DNA of 64,000 bases, taken from assembly GCF_001458415.1 (NCBI RefSeq), contig NZ_CYSD01000014.1:176729-240728 (forward strand), written 5' to 3'. A program made the position numbers and the translations under genes. The notes beneath the pieces were generated by a model, which saw only the letters and a program-made list of their open reading frames with translations, had not been told where the DNA came from and did no database searches. Source of the DNA: Tritonibacter multivorans. GTDB taxonomy: Bacteria; Pseudomonadota; Alphaproteobacteria; Rhodobacterales; Rhodobacteraceae. This document shows, in pieces, positions 27,090 to 40,273 of the stretch; the first letter of the stretch is position 1; each line of letters opens with the position of its first letter.

Positions 27090-27779
27090 TTAGACGGATA
27101 GGAATTTGGAGACCTTGGCCTCGTCGATGCCGTCGCGGGGGCTGTCGTGGACGAATTCTCCGTTCTCGATGACCATCACCCGGTCGGCCACATCGAGCGC
27201 GAAGCTCAGCACCTGTTCAGAGACCACAATCGACAGCCCCTTCTGGTCGCGGATCTTGCGCAGGGTCCGGGCCATTTCGCGGATGATCGAGGGCTGGATG
27301 CCTTCAGTGGGTTCATCCAGCAGCAGCACCTTGGGGTTCGAGGCCAAAGCCCGTGCGATTGCCAGCTGCTGTTGCTGCCCGCCCGACAGGTTGCCGCCGC
27401 GGCGGTTTTTCATTTCCAAGAGCACGGGGAACAGCTCGTAAATGTCGTCGGGCACTTTGGACTGGCCCGTCACGGTCAGGCCGGTTTCCACGTTCTCCTG
27501 CACCGTCATGGCGGAAAAGATCATCCGCCCCTGCGGCACATAGGCGATGCCCCCGGCGACCCTTTGGTGCGATTTCATCCCCGTGACCGGGGTGTCGCCC
27601 ACCCTCACCGCGCCGGATTTTTCCGGCACAATGCCCATCAGGGTTTTCATCAGGGTGGTTTTGCCCATCCCGTTGCGGCCCATGATCGCGACGATCTCGC
27701 CGGGTTTCACATCGAGGTTAAGCCCATGCAGCACCTCGGATTCCCCATAGGCTGCGCGCAGTTCTGATACGTTCAACAT
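27090..27779 (-). CDS. urtE: Urea/short-chain amide ABC transporter ATPase UrtE-type
   Basis: 229 residues. Walker A is GRNGMGKTT near residue 34, the signature is LSGGQQQQ, and LLLDEPTEGIQPSII is characteristic of UrtE. It is the last of five transporter genes (binding protein, two permeases, two ATPases). GGAGGG precedes the ATG. Energises uptake of urea or short amides. Confidence 0.92.
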   Translation of the reverse strand: MLNVSELRAAYGESEVLHGLNLDVKPGEIVAIMGRNGMGKTTLMKTLMGIVPEKSGAVRVGDTPVTGMKSHQRVAGGIAYVPQGRMIFSAMTVQENVETGLTVTGQSKVPDDIYELFPVLLEMKNRRGGNLSGGQQQQLAIARALASNPKVLLLDEPTEGIQPSIIREMARTLRKIRDQKGLSIVVSEQVLSFALDVADRVMVIENGEFVHDSPRDGIDEAKVSKFLSV

Positions 27780-27793
27780 CGTTGGCGCCCTCC

Positions 27794-28543
27794 TTAATGG
27801 CCCAGGTAAACTTCGATGACTTTGGGATCGTTCTGCACCCGCTCCATGGAGCCTTCGGACAGGGTTTTGCCCTGATGCAGAACGGTGACGCGGGTGGCGA
27901 TGTCTTCGACAAAACCCATGTCGTGTTCGATCACGATGACGCTGCGGTCTTTGATGATCCGGTTCAGCAGCTCGGCGGTTTTCTTGCGTTCGGCCACCGA
28001 CATGCCGGCCACGGGTTCATCCAGCATCAGAAGTTCGGGGTCCTGGATCAGCAGCATCCCGATCTCGAGCCATTGTTTCTGCCCATGGCTGAGGTAGGCG
28101 GCTTTTTCCTCCAGCATCCCATCGAGAAAGATCGTCGCGGCGATCTCTTTGATGCGGGATTTGACGGCCTCATCGCGTTTGAAGGTCAGCGCGCCAAAGA
28201 CGCCGTGGCCTTTGGGATAGCTGAGCTCGAGGTTTTCAAAGACGGTGAGGTCCTCATAGACGGATGGGGTCTGGAACTTGCGGCCGACGCCCGCGTGGAC
28301 GATCTGGTCCTCGCGCATCTCGAGCAGTTCCTGACCTTTGAATTTGACCGACCCATCGGTGGCTTTGGTGCGGCCGCAGATCAGATCCAGCACCGTGGTT
28401 TTGCCCGCCCCATTGGGGCCAATGATCACGCGGCATTCATTGGGTTCGACATAAAAGCTGAGGTCATTTACGGCCTTGAAGCCGTCGAAACTGACGGTCA
28501 GCCCTTCGACCCGCAGAAGGAATTTATCGTTCATTTTGTTCAT
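27794..28543 (-). CDS. urtD: Urea/short-chain amide ABC transporter ATPase UrtD-type
   Basis: 249 residues. Walker A is GPNGAGKTT, Walker B is LLMLDEPVAGMSVAE, and the signature region is LSHGQKQWLEIG, typical of UrtD/LivG. It begins 8 nt after the permease stop and is followed 14 nt later by urtE. One operon with its neighbours. Confidence 0.92.
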   Translation of the reverse strand: MNKMNDKFLLRVEGLTVSFDGFKAVNDLSFYVEPNECRVIIGPNGAGKTTVLDLICGRTKATDGSVKFKGQELLEMREDQIVHAGVGRKFQTPSVYEDLTVFENLELSYPKGHGVFGALTFKRDEAVKSRIKEIAATIFLDGMLEEKAAYLSHGQKQWLEIGMLLIQDPELLMLDEPVAGMSVAERKKTAELLNRIIKDRSVIVIEHDMGFVEDIATRVTVLHQGKTLSEGSMERVQNDPKVIEVYLGH

Positions 28544-28550
28544 GATGTCC

Positions 28551-29672
28551 TCACTCCGCCGGGGCGCCCTGCCCTGTGGCAGGATTGGTGTTTTTGGAGA
28601 TCAGCTTGGTCAGACGCGGCGCGATCTGTTCGGACCAGATGCCTGCCAGCCCGTTCGGAAACAGCATCACCACAGCGATGAACAGCCCGCCCAGACCCAG
28701 AAGCCACAGCTCGGGGAAGCTTTCGGAAAAGGTGGTTTTGGCCCAGTTCACCACCAGTGCGCCATAGACTGCGCCAAGGATCGACAGGCGCCCACCCACG
28801 GCGCAGAAAATCACCATTTCAATCGAAGGCACGATGCCCACCAGCGTTGGCGACATGAAGCCCACCTGCAGGGTGAACATGGCACCGCCAATGCCCGCAA
28901 AAGCCGCGCCGAGGCAGAAGATGAAGATCTTGAAGCTGGCGACGTCATAGCCGGAGAACCGCACCCGGTCTTCCTGGTCGCGCATGGCGATCAGCAGGCG
29001 GCCCAGCTTGGATTTGCGCACAAACTGCGCCGCAAACAGGACCGCAAACAGCAGCACGCCATTGACGTAATAAAGGATCTCCTTGGCCTCATCGGTGCGG
29101 ATGTCCCAACCCCAGAGCGTGCGCAGATCGGTGATCCCGTTGACGCCGCCGGTGAACCCCTGCTGGCCAATGATCAGGATCGTCAGGATCGCGGCAAAAG
29201 CCTGCGTGATGATCGCGAAATAGACCCCGCCGACCCGGCGTTTGAACATGGCCACGCCAATGACAAAGGCAAAGACCACGGGCACCATCACCACCGCAAG
29301 GATCGTGAACGGCAGGCTGTAGAAGGGCTCCCACCACCATGGTAGCGCGGTCAGCTGGTTCCAGTCCATGAAGTCGGGAATGCCCGGCGTGGATTGAATT
29401 GCGGTGTTCTCGGGCGTGGAGGCCTCAAGCTTCAGGAACATCGCCATGCAATAGCCGCCAAGCCCGAAGAACACCCCCTGACCGAGGCTGAGGATTCCTC
29501 CCGCTCCCCAGCACAGCGCCAGGCCAACGGCCACGAAGGCATAGGTCAGGTATTTGCCAAAGAGGTTCAGACGAAAGCTGTCCAGAACCGCCGGCAGAAG
29601 AAGAAAGATCACCACAGCGAGGACGGCAAAGCCAATAATGTCAGCGCGTGGGAAAAGCGTATTGGTTTTCAT
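28551..29672 (-). CDS. urtC: Urea/short-chain amide ABC transporter permease UrtC-type
   Basis: 373 residues with about ten transmembrane helices, LivM-like. The SLGQGVFFGLGGYCMAMFLK segment and the EDRVRFSGYDVASFKIFIF cytoplasmic loop are typical of UrtC. AAGGAG precedes the ATG. Partner of the upstream permease; equivalent to FmdF in methylotrophs. Confidence 0.92.
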   Translation of the reverse strand: MKTNTLFPRADIIGFAVLAVVIFLLLPAVLDSFRLNLFGKYLTYAFVAVGLALCWGAGGILSLGQGVFFGLGGYCMAMFLKLEASTPENTAIQSTPGIPDFMDWNQLTALPWWWEPFYSLPFTILAVVMVPVVFAFVIGVAMFKRRVGGVYFAIITQAFAAILTILIIGQQGFTGGVNGITDLRTLWGWDIRTDEAKEILYYVNGVLLFAVLFAAQFVRKSKLGRLLIAMRDQEDRVRFSGYDVASFKIFIFCLGAAFAGIGGAMFTLQVGFMSPTLVGIVPSIEMVIFCAVGGRLSILGAVYGALVVNWAKTTFSESFPELWLLGLGGLFIAVVMLFPNGLAGIWSEQIAPRLTKLISKNTNPATGQGAPAE

Positions 29673-29684
29673 GAAAACGTCTCC

Positions 29685-30611
29685 TTATTTGCGCAGCTTC
29701 AAGGCAAAGAGCCCCTGCGGGCGCAGCATCAGGATGCCGACCACGGTCAGCAGGGTCAGAACCTTGGCCATGGAACCAGAGAGGAAGAACTCCATGATCG
29801 ACTGGGCCTGGCTGATCGAAAATGCGCTGGCAATTGTGCCCAGAAGGCTCGCCGCGCCGCCAAAGACGACCACAAGGAAGGTGTCGACAATATAGAGCTG
29901 CCCTGCCGTCGGCCCGGTGGAGCCGATCATGGTGAAGGCAGAACCCGCAACACCCGCAACCCCGCAGCCGATGCCAAAGGTCAGCCGGTCGGTCCATTCG
30001 GTGTTGATGCCCACAGCGCCCGCCATCACCCGGTTCTGGTTGATCGCCCGAACCTGCTTGCCCCAGCCCGAGCGGAACATCATCACATAGACCGCAACCG
30101 AAATGCCAACCGCCAGCACCATCACAAAGATGCCGTTTATGGGCACCTCGATCAGATCGGTGAGCGGCAGCGACCCCATCATCCAGTCGGGGATGGTCAC
30201 ACCCACTTCGCGGGCGCCAAAAATGGAGCGGTAGAGCTGCTGCAAAATCAGGCTGAGCCCCCAGGTGGCCAGCAGCGTATCCAGCGGGCGTTTGTACAGA
30301 TGCCGGATCATCGCCCATTCAATGAACAATCCAAGCCCGCCCGAGACGACAAAGGCCAAGCCCATGGCAATAAAGAAATAAATGCCGAAGATCCCCGGCA
30401 GGAAGGCAGCAAAGAAATTGGACACCAGATAGGTGACATAGGCGCCGAGGATCATGAACTCCCCGTGGGCCATGTTGATGACGCCCATCTGGCCGAAGAT
30501 AATGGCCAGCCCCAGCGCCATTAGCACAAAGACGGAAAAGAGGATCAGGCCGGCGAAGCCTTGCATGGCGAAAATCGCGCCAAGCTCGGACATGGAATAG
30601 TCAGCAAACAT
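29685..30611 (-). CDS. urtB: Urea/short-chain amide ABC transporter permease UrtB-type
   Basis: About 308 residues, LivH-like, with NMAHGEFMILGAYVTYLV and the AINQNRVMAGAVGINTEWTDRLTFGIGCGVAG loop. It lacks the long N-terminal extension of many UrtB proteins and so looks like FmdE. The start is set at ATG 30611 (MFADYSMSELG), though the ribosome binding site is weak; 30593 is possible. A stable hairpin upstream separates it from urtA. Confidence 0.9.
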   Translation of the reverse strand: MFADYSMSELGAIFAMQGFAGLILFSVFVLMALGLAIIFGQMGVINMAHGEFMILGAYVTYLVSNFFAAFLPGIFGIYFFIAMGLAFVVSGGLGLFIEWAMIRHLYKRPLDTLLATWGLSLILQQLYRSIFGAREVGVTIPDWMMGSLPLTDLIEVPINGIFVMVLAVGISVAVYVMMFRSGWGKQVRAINQNRVMAGAVGINTEWTDRLTFGIGCGVAGVAGSAFTMIGSTGPTAGQLYIVDTFLVVVFGGAASLLGTIASAFSISQAQSIMEFFLSGSMAKVLTLLTVVGILMLRPQGLFALKLRK

Positions 30612-30657
30612 GCAGCACACCCCGCGTGGAAGAAATTTGGGAAGGGAGGGCAAAGGG

Positions 30658-30690
30658 GGGCGGCCCGGCGCGCAACAAGCCAAGCCGCCC
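30658..30690 (-). terminator. Intercistronic hairpin between urtA and urtB
   Basis: On the minus transcript a 12-bp stem with two G-U pairs forms between 30679-30690 and 30658-30669 around a 9-nt loop. There is no U-tract. It probably stabilises the urtA mRNA end or partly attenuates, giving more binding protein than membrane parts. Confidence 0.6.
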
Positions 30691-30748
30691 AAGTGGGCCT
30701 GAACAGGTCAGGTCCAACAGGGATTTTGCCCGAGGGAGGGGTCGGGGT

Positions 30749-32029
30749 TTACTGGTAGCCTTCCGGGAAGGGATCCGGTTCCACCAGCTCTGCGGTCTCG
30801 TAAACCACATCATACTGCCCGTCCGCCTTGGCCAGACCGACGCGGGTCTTGGACCAGAGGTGGTGGTTGTCGTGCACTTTGACATAGCCTTCGGGCGCGG
30901 TGCCCAGCTCAATGCCCGGCGTTGCCGCGCGGACCTTGTCGACGTCAAAGCTGCCTGCTTTTTCCACGGCGGCTTTCCACAGCCACGGACCCAGATAGGC
31001 CGCCTGTGTCACATCACCAATGACCATGTCATCGCCCCACATCTCTTTGAAGGATTTGACGAATTCCATGTTGTTTTCATTGGTCAGCGACTGGAAGTAC
31101 TTCATGCAGGCATAGGCACCTTCGATGTTTTCACCACCGATGCCGCGGATCTCGTCCTCGGTCACGGAAATGGTCAGAACAATCGGATCTTCCTTGGTCA
31201 TGTCGATGCCAGCAGCTTTCAGCTGCTTGTAGAAGGCCACGTTCGACCCGCCCACAACGATGGCATAGATCACATCCGGTTTCTTCAGGCGGATCTTGTT
31301 GATGACAGAGTTGAACTGGGTGTGACCCAGCGGATAGTATTCTTCGCCCACAACCTTCGCGCCGAGGAAGTTTTCGATGTGCTTGCGGGCGATTTTGTTC
31401 GAGGTACGCGGCCAGATGTAGTCCGAGCCCAAAAGGTAGAAGGTCTTCGCGCCCTTGGTTTCGCTGACCCAGTCGAGGCCCGCGATGATCTGTTGGGTCG
31501 CTTCCTGACCGGTGTAGATCACGTTCGGGGACTGTTCGAGCCCTTCATAGAAGGTCGGGTAGTAAAGGAAGCCGTTATACTGTTCGAACACCGGCAGAAC
31601 TGCCTTGCGGCTGGCCGAGGTCCAGCAGCCCATCACGGATGCAACCTTGTCATTGACCAGGAGCTTCTTGGCTTTCTCCGCAAAGGTCGGCCAGTCGGAG
31701 GCACCGTCTTCCTGAATGTATTCGATCTTGCGCCCCAGAATGCCGCCCTGGGCGTTGATCTGGTCGATCGCCAGTTTCTCGGCCTGAACCGAGCCGGTCT
31801 CGGAAATGGCCATGGTGCCGGTGATCGAATGCAGGATGCCGATGGTCACCGTATCATCGGTGACAGCCAGACCTGTGGTGTTGACCTCGGCGGTCGGATA
31901 ATCGGCCGCCATCAGGTTCTTGGGCATGAAAAGCGATGCCGTCAGGGCCGTACCACCGGCCAGAACGGCACGGCGATTCATACCGGTGCTTTGGCTTTGA
32001 TTTGGTTTTTTGGAGCTTTCGTCAGTCAT
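30749..32029 (-). CDS. urtA: Urea/short-chain amide ABC transporter binding protein
   Basis: 426 residues. The N-terminus has a twin-arginine-like signal NRRAVLAGGTALTASLF after a short polar leader. The mature part is a LivJ-type binding protein close to UrtA/FmdD (TIGILHSITGTMAISETGSVQAEKLAIDQINAQGGILGR, GSDYIWPRTSN). It binds urea or amides in the periplasm. First gene of the urt-fmd transcript; AAGGAGG precedes the ATG. It is divergent from the permease-like sensor kinase, with a 20-bp palindrome between. Confidence 0.93.
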   Translation of the reverse strand: MTDESSKKPNQSQSTGMNRRAVLAGGTALTASLFMPKNLMAADYPTAEVNTTGLAVTDDTVTIGILHSITGTMAISETGSVQAEKLAIDQINAQGGILGRKIEYIQEDGASDWPTFAEKAKKLLVNDKVASVMGCWTSASRKAVLPVFEQYNGFLYYPTFYEGLEQSPNVIYTGQEATQQIIAGLDWVSETKGAKTFYLLGSDYIWPRTSNKIARKHIENFLGAKVVGEEYYPLGHTQFNSVINKIRLKKPDVIYAIVVGGSNVAFYKQLKAAGIDMTKEDPIVLTISVTEDEIRGIGGENIEGAYACMKYFQSLTNENNMEFVKSFKEMWGDDMVIGDVTQAAYLGPWLWKAAVEKAGSFDVDKVRAATPGIELGTAPEGYVKVHDNHHLWSKTRVGLAKADGQYDVVYETAELVEPDPFPEGYQ

Positions 32030-32113
32030 GTCGCCTCCTTGTCAGCGCTCAGGATTTGGGCGATTCTGCGCCGCCCGCTGAGAAAGAGGATCACTGGGAA
32101 TGCTGCATCGCAG

Positions 32114-32133
32114 TATACGTCAAATGACGTATA
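32114..32133. promoter_or_regulatory. Perfect 20-bp palindrome, candidate operator for the amide/urea system
   Basis: TATACGTCA-AA-TGACGTATA lies in the 183-bp space between urtA and the sensor kinase, about 85 bp from the urtA start and 80 bp from the kinase start. Symmetry and position make it the best candidate site for the LuxR-type response regulator encoded downstream of the kinase. Confidence 0.7.
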
Positions 32134-32212
32134 GGGCTGCGCATTTTGCGCATTATGCTGGATCGGGCAAAGCAAGGACTGCGCAAAAGCGGTCAGGCTG
32201 AGGGGGATCCGC

Positions 32213-35534
<3,322 letters not shown>

Positions 35535-35548
<14 letters not shown>

Positions 35549-36443
35549 AACGGCAATTGAACACTCCAACCGCTCCATTGCTCTGGTGGTAGACGACAAC
35601 CCGGAATCCTTGGGTATGGTGTCGGCAGCCTTAGAGAACGAAGGCATGACGGTTCTGGTCGCCCGCGATGGGGCCTCTGCAATCCGGCTGGCCCACCGGG
35701 TGCAGCCAGACGTGATCCTGATGGACGCGATCATGCCCGAAATGGACGGGTTTGAGACCTGCCAGACGCTGAAGTTTGGGGCCAACCCCGTGGCGGCGCC
35801 GATCATCTTTATGACCGGGCTTTCTGATCAGGAACATATTGTCCGCGGCCTCCGGGCAGGCGGTGTGGACTATGTCACCAAACCTGTGGTTCTGGAAGAG
35901 CTTCTGGCCCGGATTGGCACCCATATTGCAAACGCCAAACTGATCCTCAGCGCGCGCGAGGCGGCGGCGTCTTTTGGCGGGTCGGTTCTGGCACTGGACA
36001 GCGAGGGGCAGGTGTTATGGGGGGCGAGCAAGGCGCTTGGCTGGCTGGAAAGCGAACGCGCCAATACGCGGGCTCCTTTGGTGTCTGCCTGGCTGCAACG
36101 CAATCTGACCCAAACCGCACCACCCCCGCTGGAGATCGGCCCCTTTCGGCTGAGCTTCGTGTGCCTGTCGGGCGCGCAGGAATTTCTGGTCCGCCTGTCA
36201 CATGTCAGCGGCATCGCCAAAGAAGAGATCCTGAGCAAACGGTTCGAGCTGACCTACCGCGAGGCGGAAATCCTCTATTGGCTGACCTTGGGCAAAACCA
36301 ACAAAGACATCAGCGTGATCCTTGAACTGAGTGCGCGGACGGTGAACAAACACCTTGAACAGGTGTTCCAAAAGCTCGGCGTCGACAACCGCACCGCGGC
36401 CGCCGTCTTGGCCGACCGCACCTTGCAGCAGCGCGCGGACTAG
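35535..36443 (+). CDS. LuxR-type response regulator, partner of the permease-kinase
   Basis: 302 residues. The receiver domain covers ~12-130 with Asp64 as phosphoacceptor (VILMDAIMPEMDGFE) and Lys in YVTKPV. A middle PAS-like linker covers ~140-225. A C-terminal LuxR/NarL helix-turn-helix reads LTYREAEILYWLTLGKTNKDISVILELSARTVNKHLEQVFQKLGV. The start at 35535 has AGGAG upstream and lies inside the kinase end, so the two are translationally coupled. The output target is probably the divergent urtA promoter. Confidence 0.92.
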
Positions 36444-36729
36444 GCGCAGGACAGAGGCGTCTTGAGGATACAGCTGGACCTTAAAGCGGTTTCGCCACGA
36501 AACAGCGTTTGTCGAAAGACCCACCGAAGGCGGCTCTGAGCTCAACGTTTGAATTCAACTTGGTGCCGCCTGCGCTCGCAGAACGTTAATCGCTGCCATT
36601 CGATCATCACGGTGTCAGTCCCTGCCGGTCTATCACTTGTAACGACAGAACGCAGGTTGGGTTCCGGTATTCGGATTGCCCATTTTTCCCAAACATGGGG
36701 GACGCAGAGTGATCAAATCGACGTGCCAA
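36444..36729. other. Intergenic region, no gene seen
   Basis: 286 bp between convergent genes. Lower GC than its neighbours and without a credible ORF, ribosome binding site or clear terminator stem. It marks the left boundary of the sulfide/redox island. Confidence 0.5.
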
Positions 36730-38466
36730 TTACTCCGCGGCTTGTGACACCTCGCGATTGCTCAGTTGGTCCCATGCGTCGAATTGGGATAGGAACACTT
36801 TTCCGTTCAGTTCGTGGATCAAATGGGACCGTTTCAGGCGGTCCATCACGGGGCCTTTGACCTCGGAAAGGTGCAGGCCGACGCCCATGTCCGTTAGCCG
36901 CGCGTTAATGGCCTCTAGGCTTTCGAGGGCAGAGTAATCGACCTCATTCACGGCGGAAAACATCAGCACCACGTGGCGAATGGCGCAGCCTTGGGTGACG
37001 CGGGTCTGGATCAAGTCTTCAAGGAAACGAGCGTTCACGAAGTAGAGGCTTTCATCGACCCGCAATGTGACCACCGAATCCGAGGTTTCGACGTCATGGC
37101 GGTGGATGTTGCGGAAGTGCTGGGTGCCGGGGACAAGACCCACTTCGGCCACATGGGGGCGCGAAGTTTTGTACAGATGCAACAGGATAGAGATCGCGAC
37201 ACCGGCAGCCACGCCCACTTCAACGCCCAAGCCCAGCGTCAGAAGGATGGTGGCCACCACAGCCGTGAAATCGGCGCGGGAATAGGCCCATGTTTTCCAT
37301 AGGATCGAGAAATCCACCAGCGATAGAACCGCTACGATGATGGTGGCGGCCAGCGTGGCATTGGGCAGGAAGTAGACCAAAGGCGTCAGGGCGATAGCGG
37401 CGATGGCAAGGCCAATGGCGGTAAAGATGCCTGCGGCGGGTGTTTCCGCGCCCGCGTCATAGTTCACGACCGAACGGGAAAAACCGCCCGTCACCGGAAA
37501 CCCGCCCGTAAAGGCCGCGCCAAGATTTGCGGCACCCAACCCAATCAGTTCTTGATCGGGGTCGATGCGCTGGCGTTTCTTGGCGGCCAGGGTCTGTGCG
37601 ACCGAGACGCTTTCCACAAAACCAATGATCGAGATCAGGATGGCGGGGACCAGCAGGGCGCCCAAAAGGTCGAAGGACAGGCCGGGCACGGTCAGGGGGG
37701 GCAGGCTCTGCGGGACATCGCCCACGATTTTCACGCCCTGATCGGCCAGACCAAACGCCCAAACCGCGACCGTGGTCGCCACGACGGCCACAACAGGGCC
37801 ACCTTTGGAGAGGAAATCCGTCAACAGTGGCCCTGTGCCAAGCCGTTTCAATAGTGGTTTGAGATTGCCCCGAACCCAGAACAGAAAGCCCGCCGCGCAG
37901 ACGCCGATCAGCACGGTGATCCAGTTGATGTCACCCAGATGGACAAGCAAGGATCCGAGCATTTCCGGCATTGTATGGCCATGCGCGCTGACGCCAAGGA
38001 TGTGTTTCAGCTGGCTTGTGGCGATCAGGATGCCTGAGGCGGTGATAAACCCGGCAATGACGGGGTGGCTGAGGAAATTGGCCAGAAACCCGAGGCGCAA
38101 CACCCCAAGCACAACCAGAAAACCGCCCGACAGAAAGGCCAGTGTCAGGGCTGCGATCGCATAGCCTGCTGTACCTGCCTCGGCCACTTGACCGATGGCC
38201 GACGCGGTCAGCAAGGACACCACCGCCACCGGTCCCACGGCCAGTGCGCGGGAGGTGCCGAAGATCGCGTAAAGCACGATGGGCGCAATGGAAGTATAGA
38301 TCCCCGCCTCTGGCGGCAATCCCGCCAGCAATGCGTAAGCCAGCGATTGCGGGATCAGCATGATGGTTACGATGACAGCCGCGATCAGGTCATTCGAAAA
38401 AGCGGATGAGTCGTAGGTCCGGCCCCAGTAGAGGATCGGCATATAGCTGCGGAGTCTGTGCATCAT
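36730..38466 (-). CDS. SulP-family anion transporter with STAS domain
   Basis: 578 residues. The membrane domain has the SulP signature (IVTIMLIPQSLAYALLAGLPPEAGIYTSIAP) and about twelve or more helices. The C-terminal ~115 residues form a STAS domain (VVTLRVDESLYFVNARFLEDLI...VLMFSAVNEVDYSALESLEAIN). Start at ATG 38466 (MMHRLRSYMP); 38463 also possible. SulP carriers move sulfate, bicarbonate or related anions. Downstream of the SQR-like gene in the same direction, it may export or import sulfate or sulfite linked to sulfide oxidation. Confidence 0.9.
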   Translation of the reverse strand: MMHRLRSYMPILYWGRTYDSSAFSNDLIAAVIVTIMLIPQSLAYALLAGLPPEAGIYTSIAPIVLYAIFGTSRALAVGPVAVVSLLTASAIGQVAEAGTAGYAIAALTLAFLSGGFLVVLGVLRLGFLANFLSHPVIAGFITASGILIATSQLKHILGVSAHGHTMPEMLGSLLVHLGDINWITVLIGVCAAGFLFWVRGNLKPLLKRLGTGPLLTDFLSKGGPVVAVVATTVAVWAFGLADQGVKIVGDVPQSLPPLTVPGLSFDLLGALLVPAILISIIGFVESVSVAQTLAAKKRQRIDPDQELIGLGAANLGAAFTGGFPVTGGFSRSVVNYDAGAETPAAGIFTAIGLAIAAIALTPLVYFLPNATLAATIIVAVLSLVDFSILWKTWAYSRADFTAVVATILLTLGLGVEVGVAAGVAISILLHLYKTSRPHVAEVGLVPGTQHFRNIHRHDVETSDSVVTLRVDESLYFVNARFLEDLIQTRVTQGCAIRHVVLMFSAVNEVDYSALESLEAINARLTDMGVGLHLSEVKGPVMDRLKRSHLIHELNGKVFLSQFDAWDQLSNREVSQAAE

Positions 38467-38571
38467 GGTTTCTTTCGGGAAAGGCGATGGACGGGCCATT
38501 CGAAGCAGGCGACCCATCCACCAGGAACGCTGCGGGCAGCAGGAAGGCCGCCCGCAGTGTGTGACTGCAGT

Positions 38572-40251
38572 TTATTTAGCAGCGACCTGGATCTTTTCGG
38601 GCTTGGCCATCCATTCCTTGCCCTTCAGCATGGCCTGCCAATAGATTGGTGGCAGCATCTTCTCCTTCAGGAACCAGGCCGCACGTGTCGGTTTCGTGCC
38701 ATCCAAAAGGAACGATGGGAAAGAGGGCTTGAGAACACCGCCGTAGCCGAACTCGGCCAGCACAATCTTGCCGCGCTCCACCGTCAGCGGGCAGGATCCG
38801 TAGCCATCGTAGGCCGCAACGGGCGAACGTCCGGCGATGTCCGCGGCGATATTGTCCGCGACCACGGGCGCTTGTTTGCGCGCGGCTGCGGCGGTTTTCG
38901 CGTTGGGGGCGTTCATCACATCGCCAAGGCTCCAGACATTGTCGAAGGTCTTGTGGCGCAGGGTGACCTGATCAACGTCGACCCATCCCGCCGCGTCAGC
39001 CAATGGTGAGACACGGATGAAATCCGGTGCGGTCTGGGGCGGGCAGACGTGGATCATGTCAAAATCAACCGTCACCATCTCTGGATCGGTGTCCGGCTTG
39101 GCAACTTTGAAAGTGGCCTTCTTCGACTCCCCGTCGACAGATAGCAGATTGTGGAAGAAGTTACAGGTCGCGTCATATTTGGCGATATAGCTTTCCAGCG
39201 CGGGCACGTAGTCTTTCACGCCAAAGAGCACGCCACCCGCATTCATGAACTGGATGTCGATGTCCTTCAGGCGTCCGTTGCGGAACCACGCATCGCCAGA
39301 CAGATACATCGCCTTTTGCGGCGCGCCTGCGCATTTGATCGGCATGGGCGGCTGGGTAAAAATCGCCCGCCCATCTTTCATCTCTTGCACCAGCTGCCAA
39401 GTGTAGGGCGCCAGATCGTAGCGATAATTGGATGTGACCCCGTTGCGGCCAAGGGTGTCTTCGAGGCCTTCGACAGCGTCCCAATCCAGCTTCAGGCCGG
39501 GGCACACCACAAGGCGATCATATTTCACCACGCGGCAGCCATCGAGGATGACGGCGTTGTTTTCGGGCTCAAACGCGGCGACTGCGGATTTGATCCATTT
39601 GACGTCGCGTGGGATGAGAGAGCCCATCGTCTTGGCGGTCTGGCTGGCCTCAAAAATGCCGCCGCCCACCATGGTCCAGCCGGGCTGGTAGTAGTGGATA
39701 TCCGCTGGATCGATAACCGCAATTGATAGGTTCGATTTGCGCGATTGCAGGCTGGCCGCGACGGACACGCCGCCCGCACCGCCACCGACAATAACAACGT
39801 CATATCTCGCATCGCCCGTGTCGGTCGGAGTCTTGCCACCATTGGCGATGCGCCGCGCAACGCCATTCATGTCGTAGCCCGCTGCCTTGGTCGCGGCGAG
39901 GATCTCGGCCATTGGGCGCTTCTTGCTTTCATGGAAAGACCATAGCGTGGCGGAGCGCGTGCCCGTGCGGCAATAGGCCAGAACCGGACGCGGCAACTTC
40001 TCAAGTGCGGAACCGAACGCCGCAACGTCTTCGTCTTGGACCATGCCTGAGGTCACAGGCACATAGGCCGCCTCAATCCCGGCTTTCTGCGCCGCTTTTT
40101 CGATTTCCTCAAAGCTCGGTTGATCCGCCCCTTCGCCGTCAGGGCGGTTGCAGATGATCGCGCGAAAGCCTGCCGCTTTGATCGCGGCCATATCTTGCGG
40201 CGTGATCTGCGGGCATACGCTGGTTTTGTCGGTGATCTTCTTCAGGTCCAT
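38572..40251 (-). CDS. DUF442 phosphatase-like / sulfide:quinone reductase-type flavoprotein fusion
   Basis: 559 residues. Residues 1-~115 are a DUF442/TIGR01244 domain with the CRTGTRS loop (Cys94), a phosphatase- or rhodanese-like fold found with sulfur genes. From ~145 it is an FAD oxidoreductase of the SQR group: YDVVIVGGGAGGVSVAASL, HYYQPGWTMVGGG, the KCAGAPQK cysteine and the WSLGDVMNAP FAD motif. It should oxidise sulfide to persulfide and pass electrons to quinone. The downstream SulP and upstream persulfide dioxygenase fit. AGGAG precedes the ATG. Confidence 0.9.
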   Translation of the reverse strand: MDLKKITDKTSVCPQITPQDMAAIKAAGFRAIICNRPDGEGADQPSFEEIEKAAQKAGIEAAYVPVTSGMVQDEDVAAFGSALEKLPRPVLAYCRTGTRSATLWSFHESKKRPMAEILAATKAAGYDMNGVARRIANGGKTPTDTGDARYDVVIVGGGAGGVSVAASLQSRKSNLSIAVIDPADIHYYQPGWTMVGGGIFEASQTAKTMGSLIPRDVKWIKSAVAAFEPENNAVILDGCRVVKYDRLVVCPGLKLDWDAVEGLEDTLGRNGVTSNYRYDLAPYTWQLVQEMKDGRAIFTQPPMPIKCAGAPQKAMYLSGDAWFRNGRLKDIDIQFMNAGGVLFGVKDYVPALESYIAKYDATCNFFHNLLSVDGESKKATFKVAKPDTDPEMVTVDFDMIHVCPPQTAPDFIRVSPLADAAGWVDVDQVTLRHKTFDNVWSLGDVMNAPNAKTAAAARKQAPVVADNIAADIAGRSPVAAYDGYGSCPLTVERGKIVLAEFGYGGVLKPSFPSFLLDGTKPTRAAWFLKEKMLPPIYWQAMLKGKEWMAKPEKIQVAAK

Positions 40252-40273
40252 GTCTCTTTCTCCTCCGGGCTAT

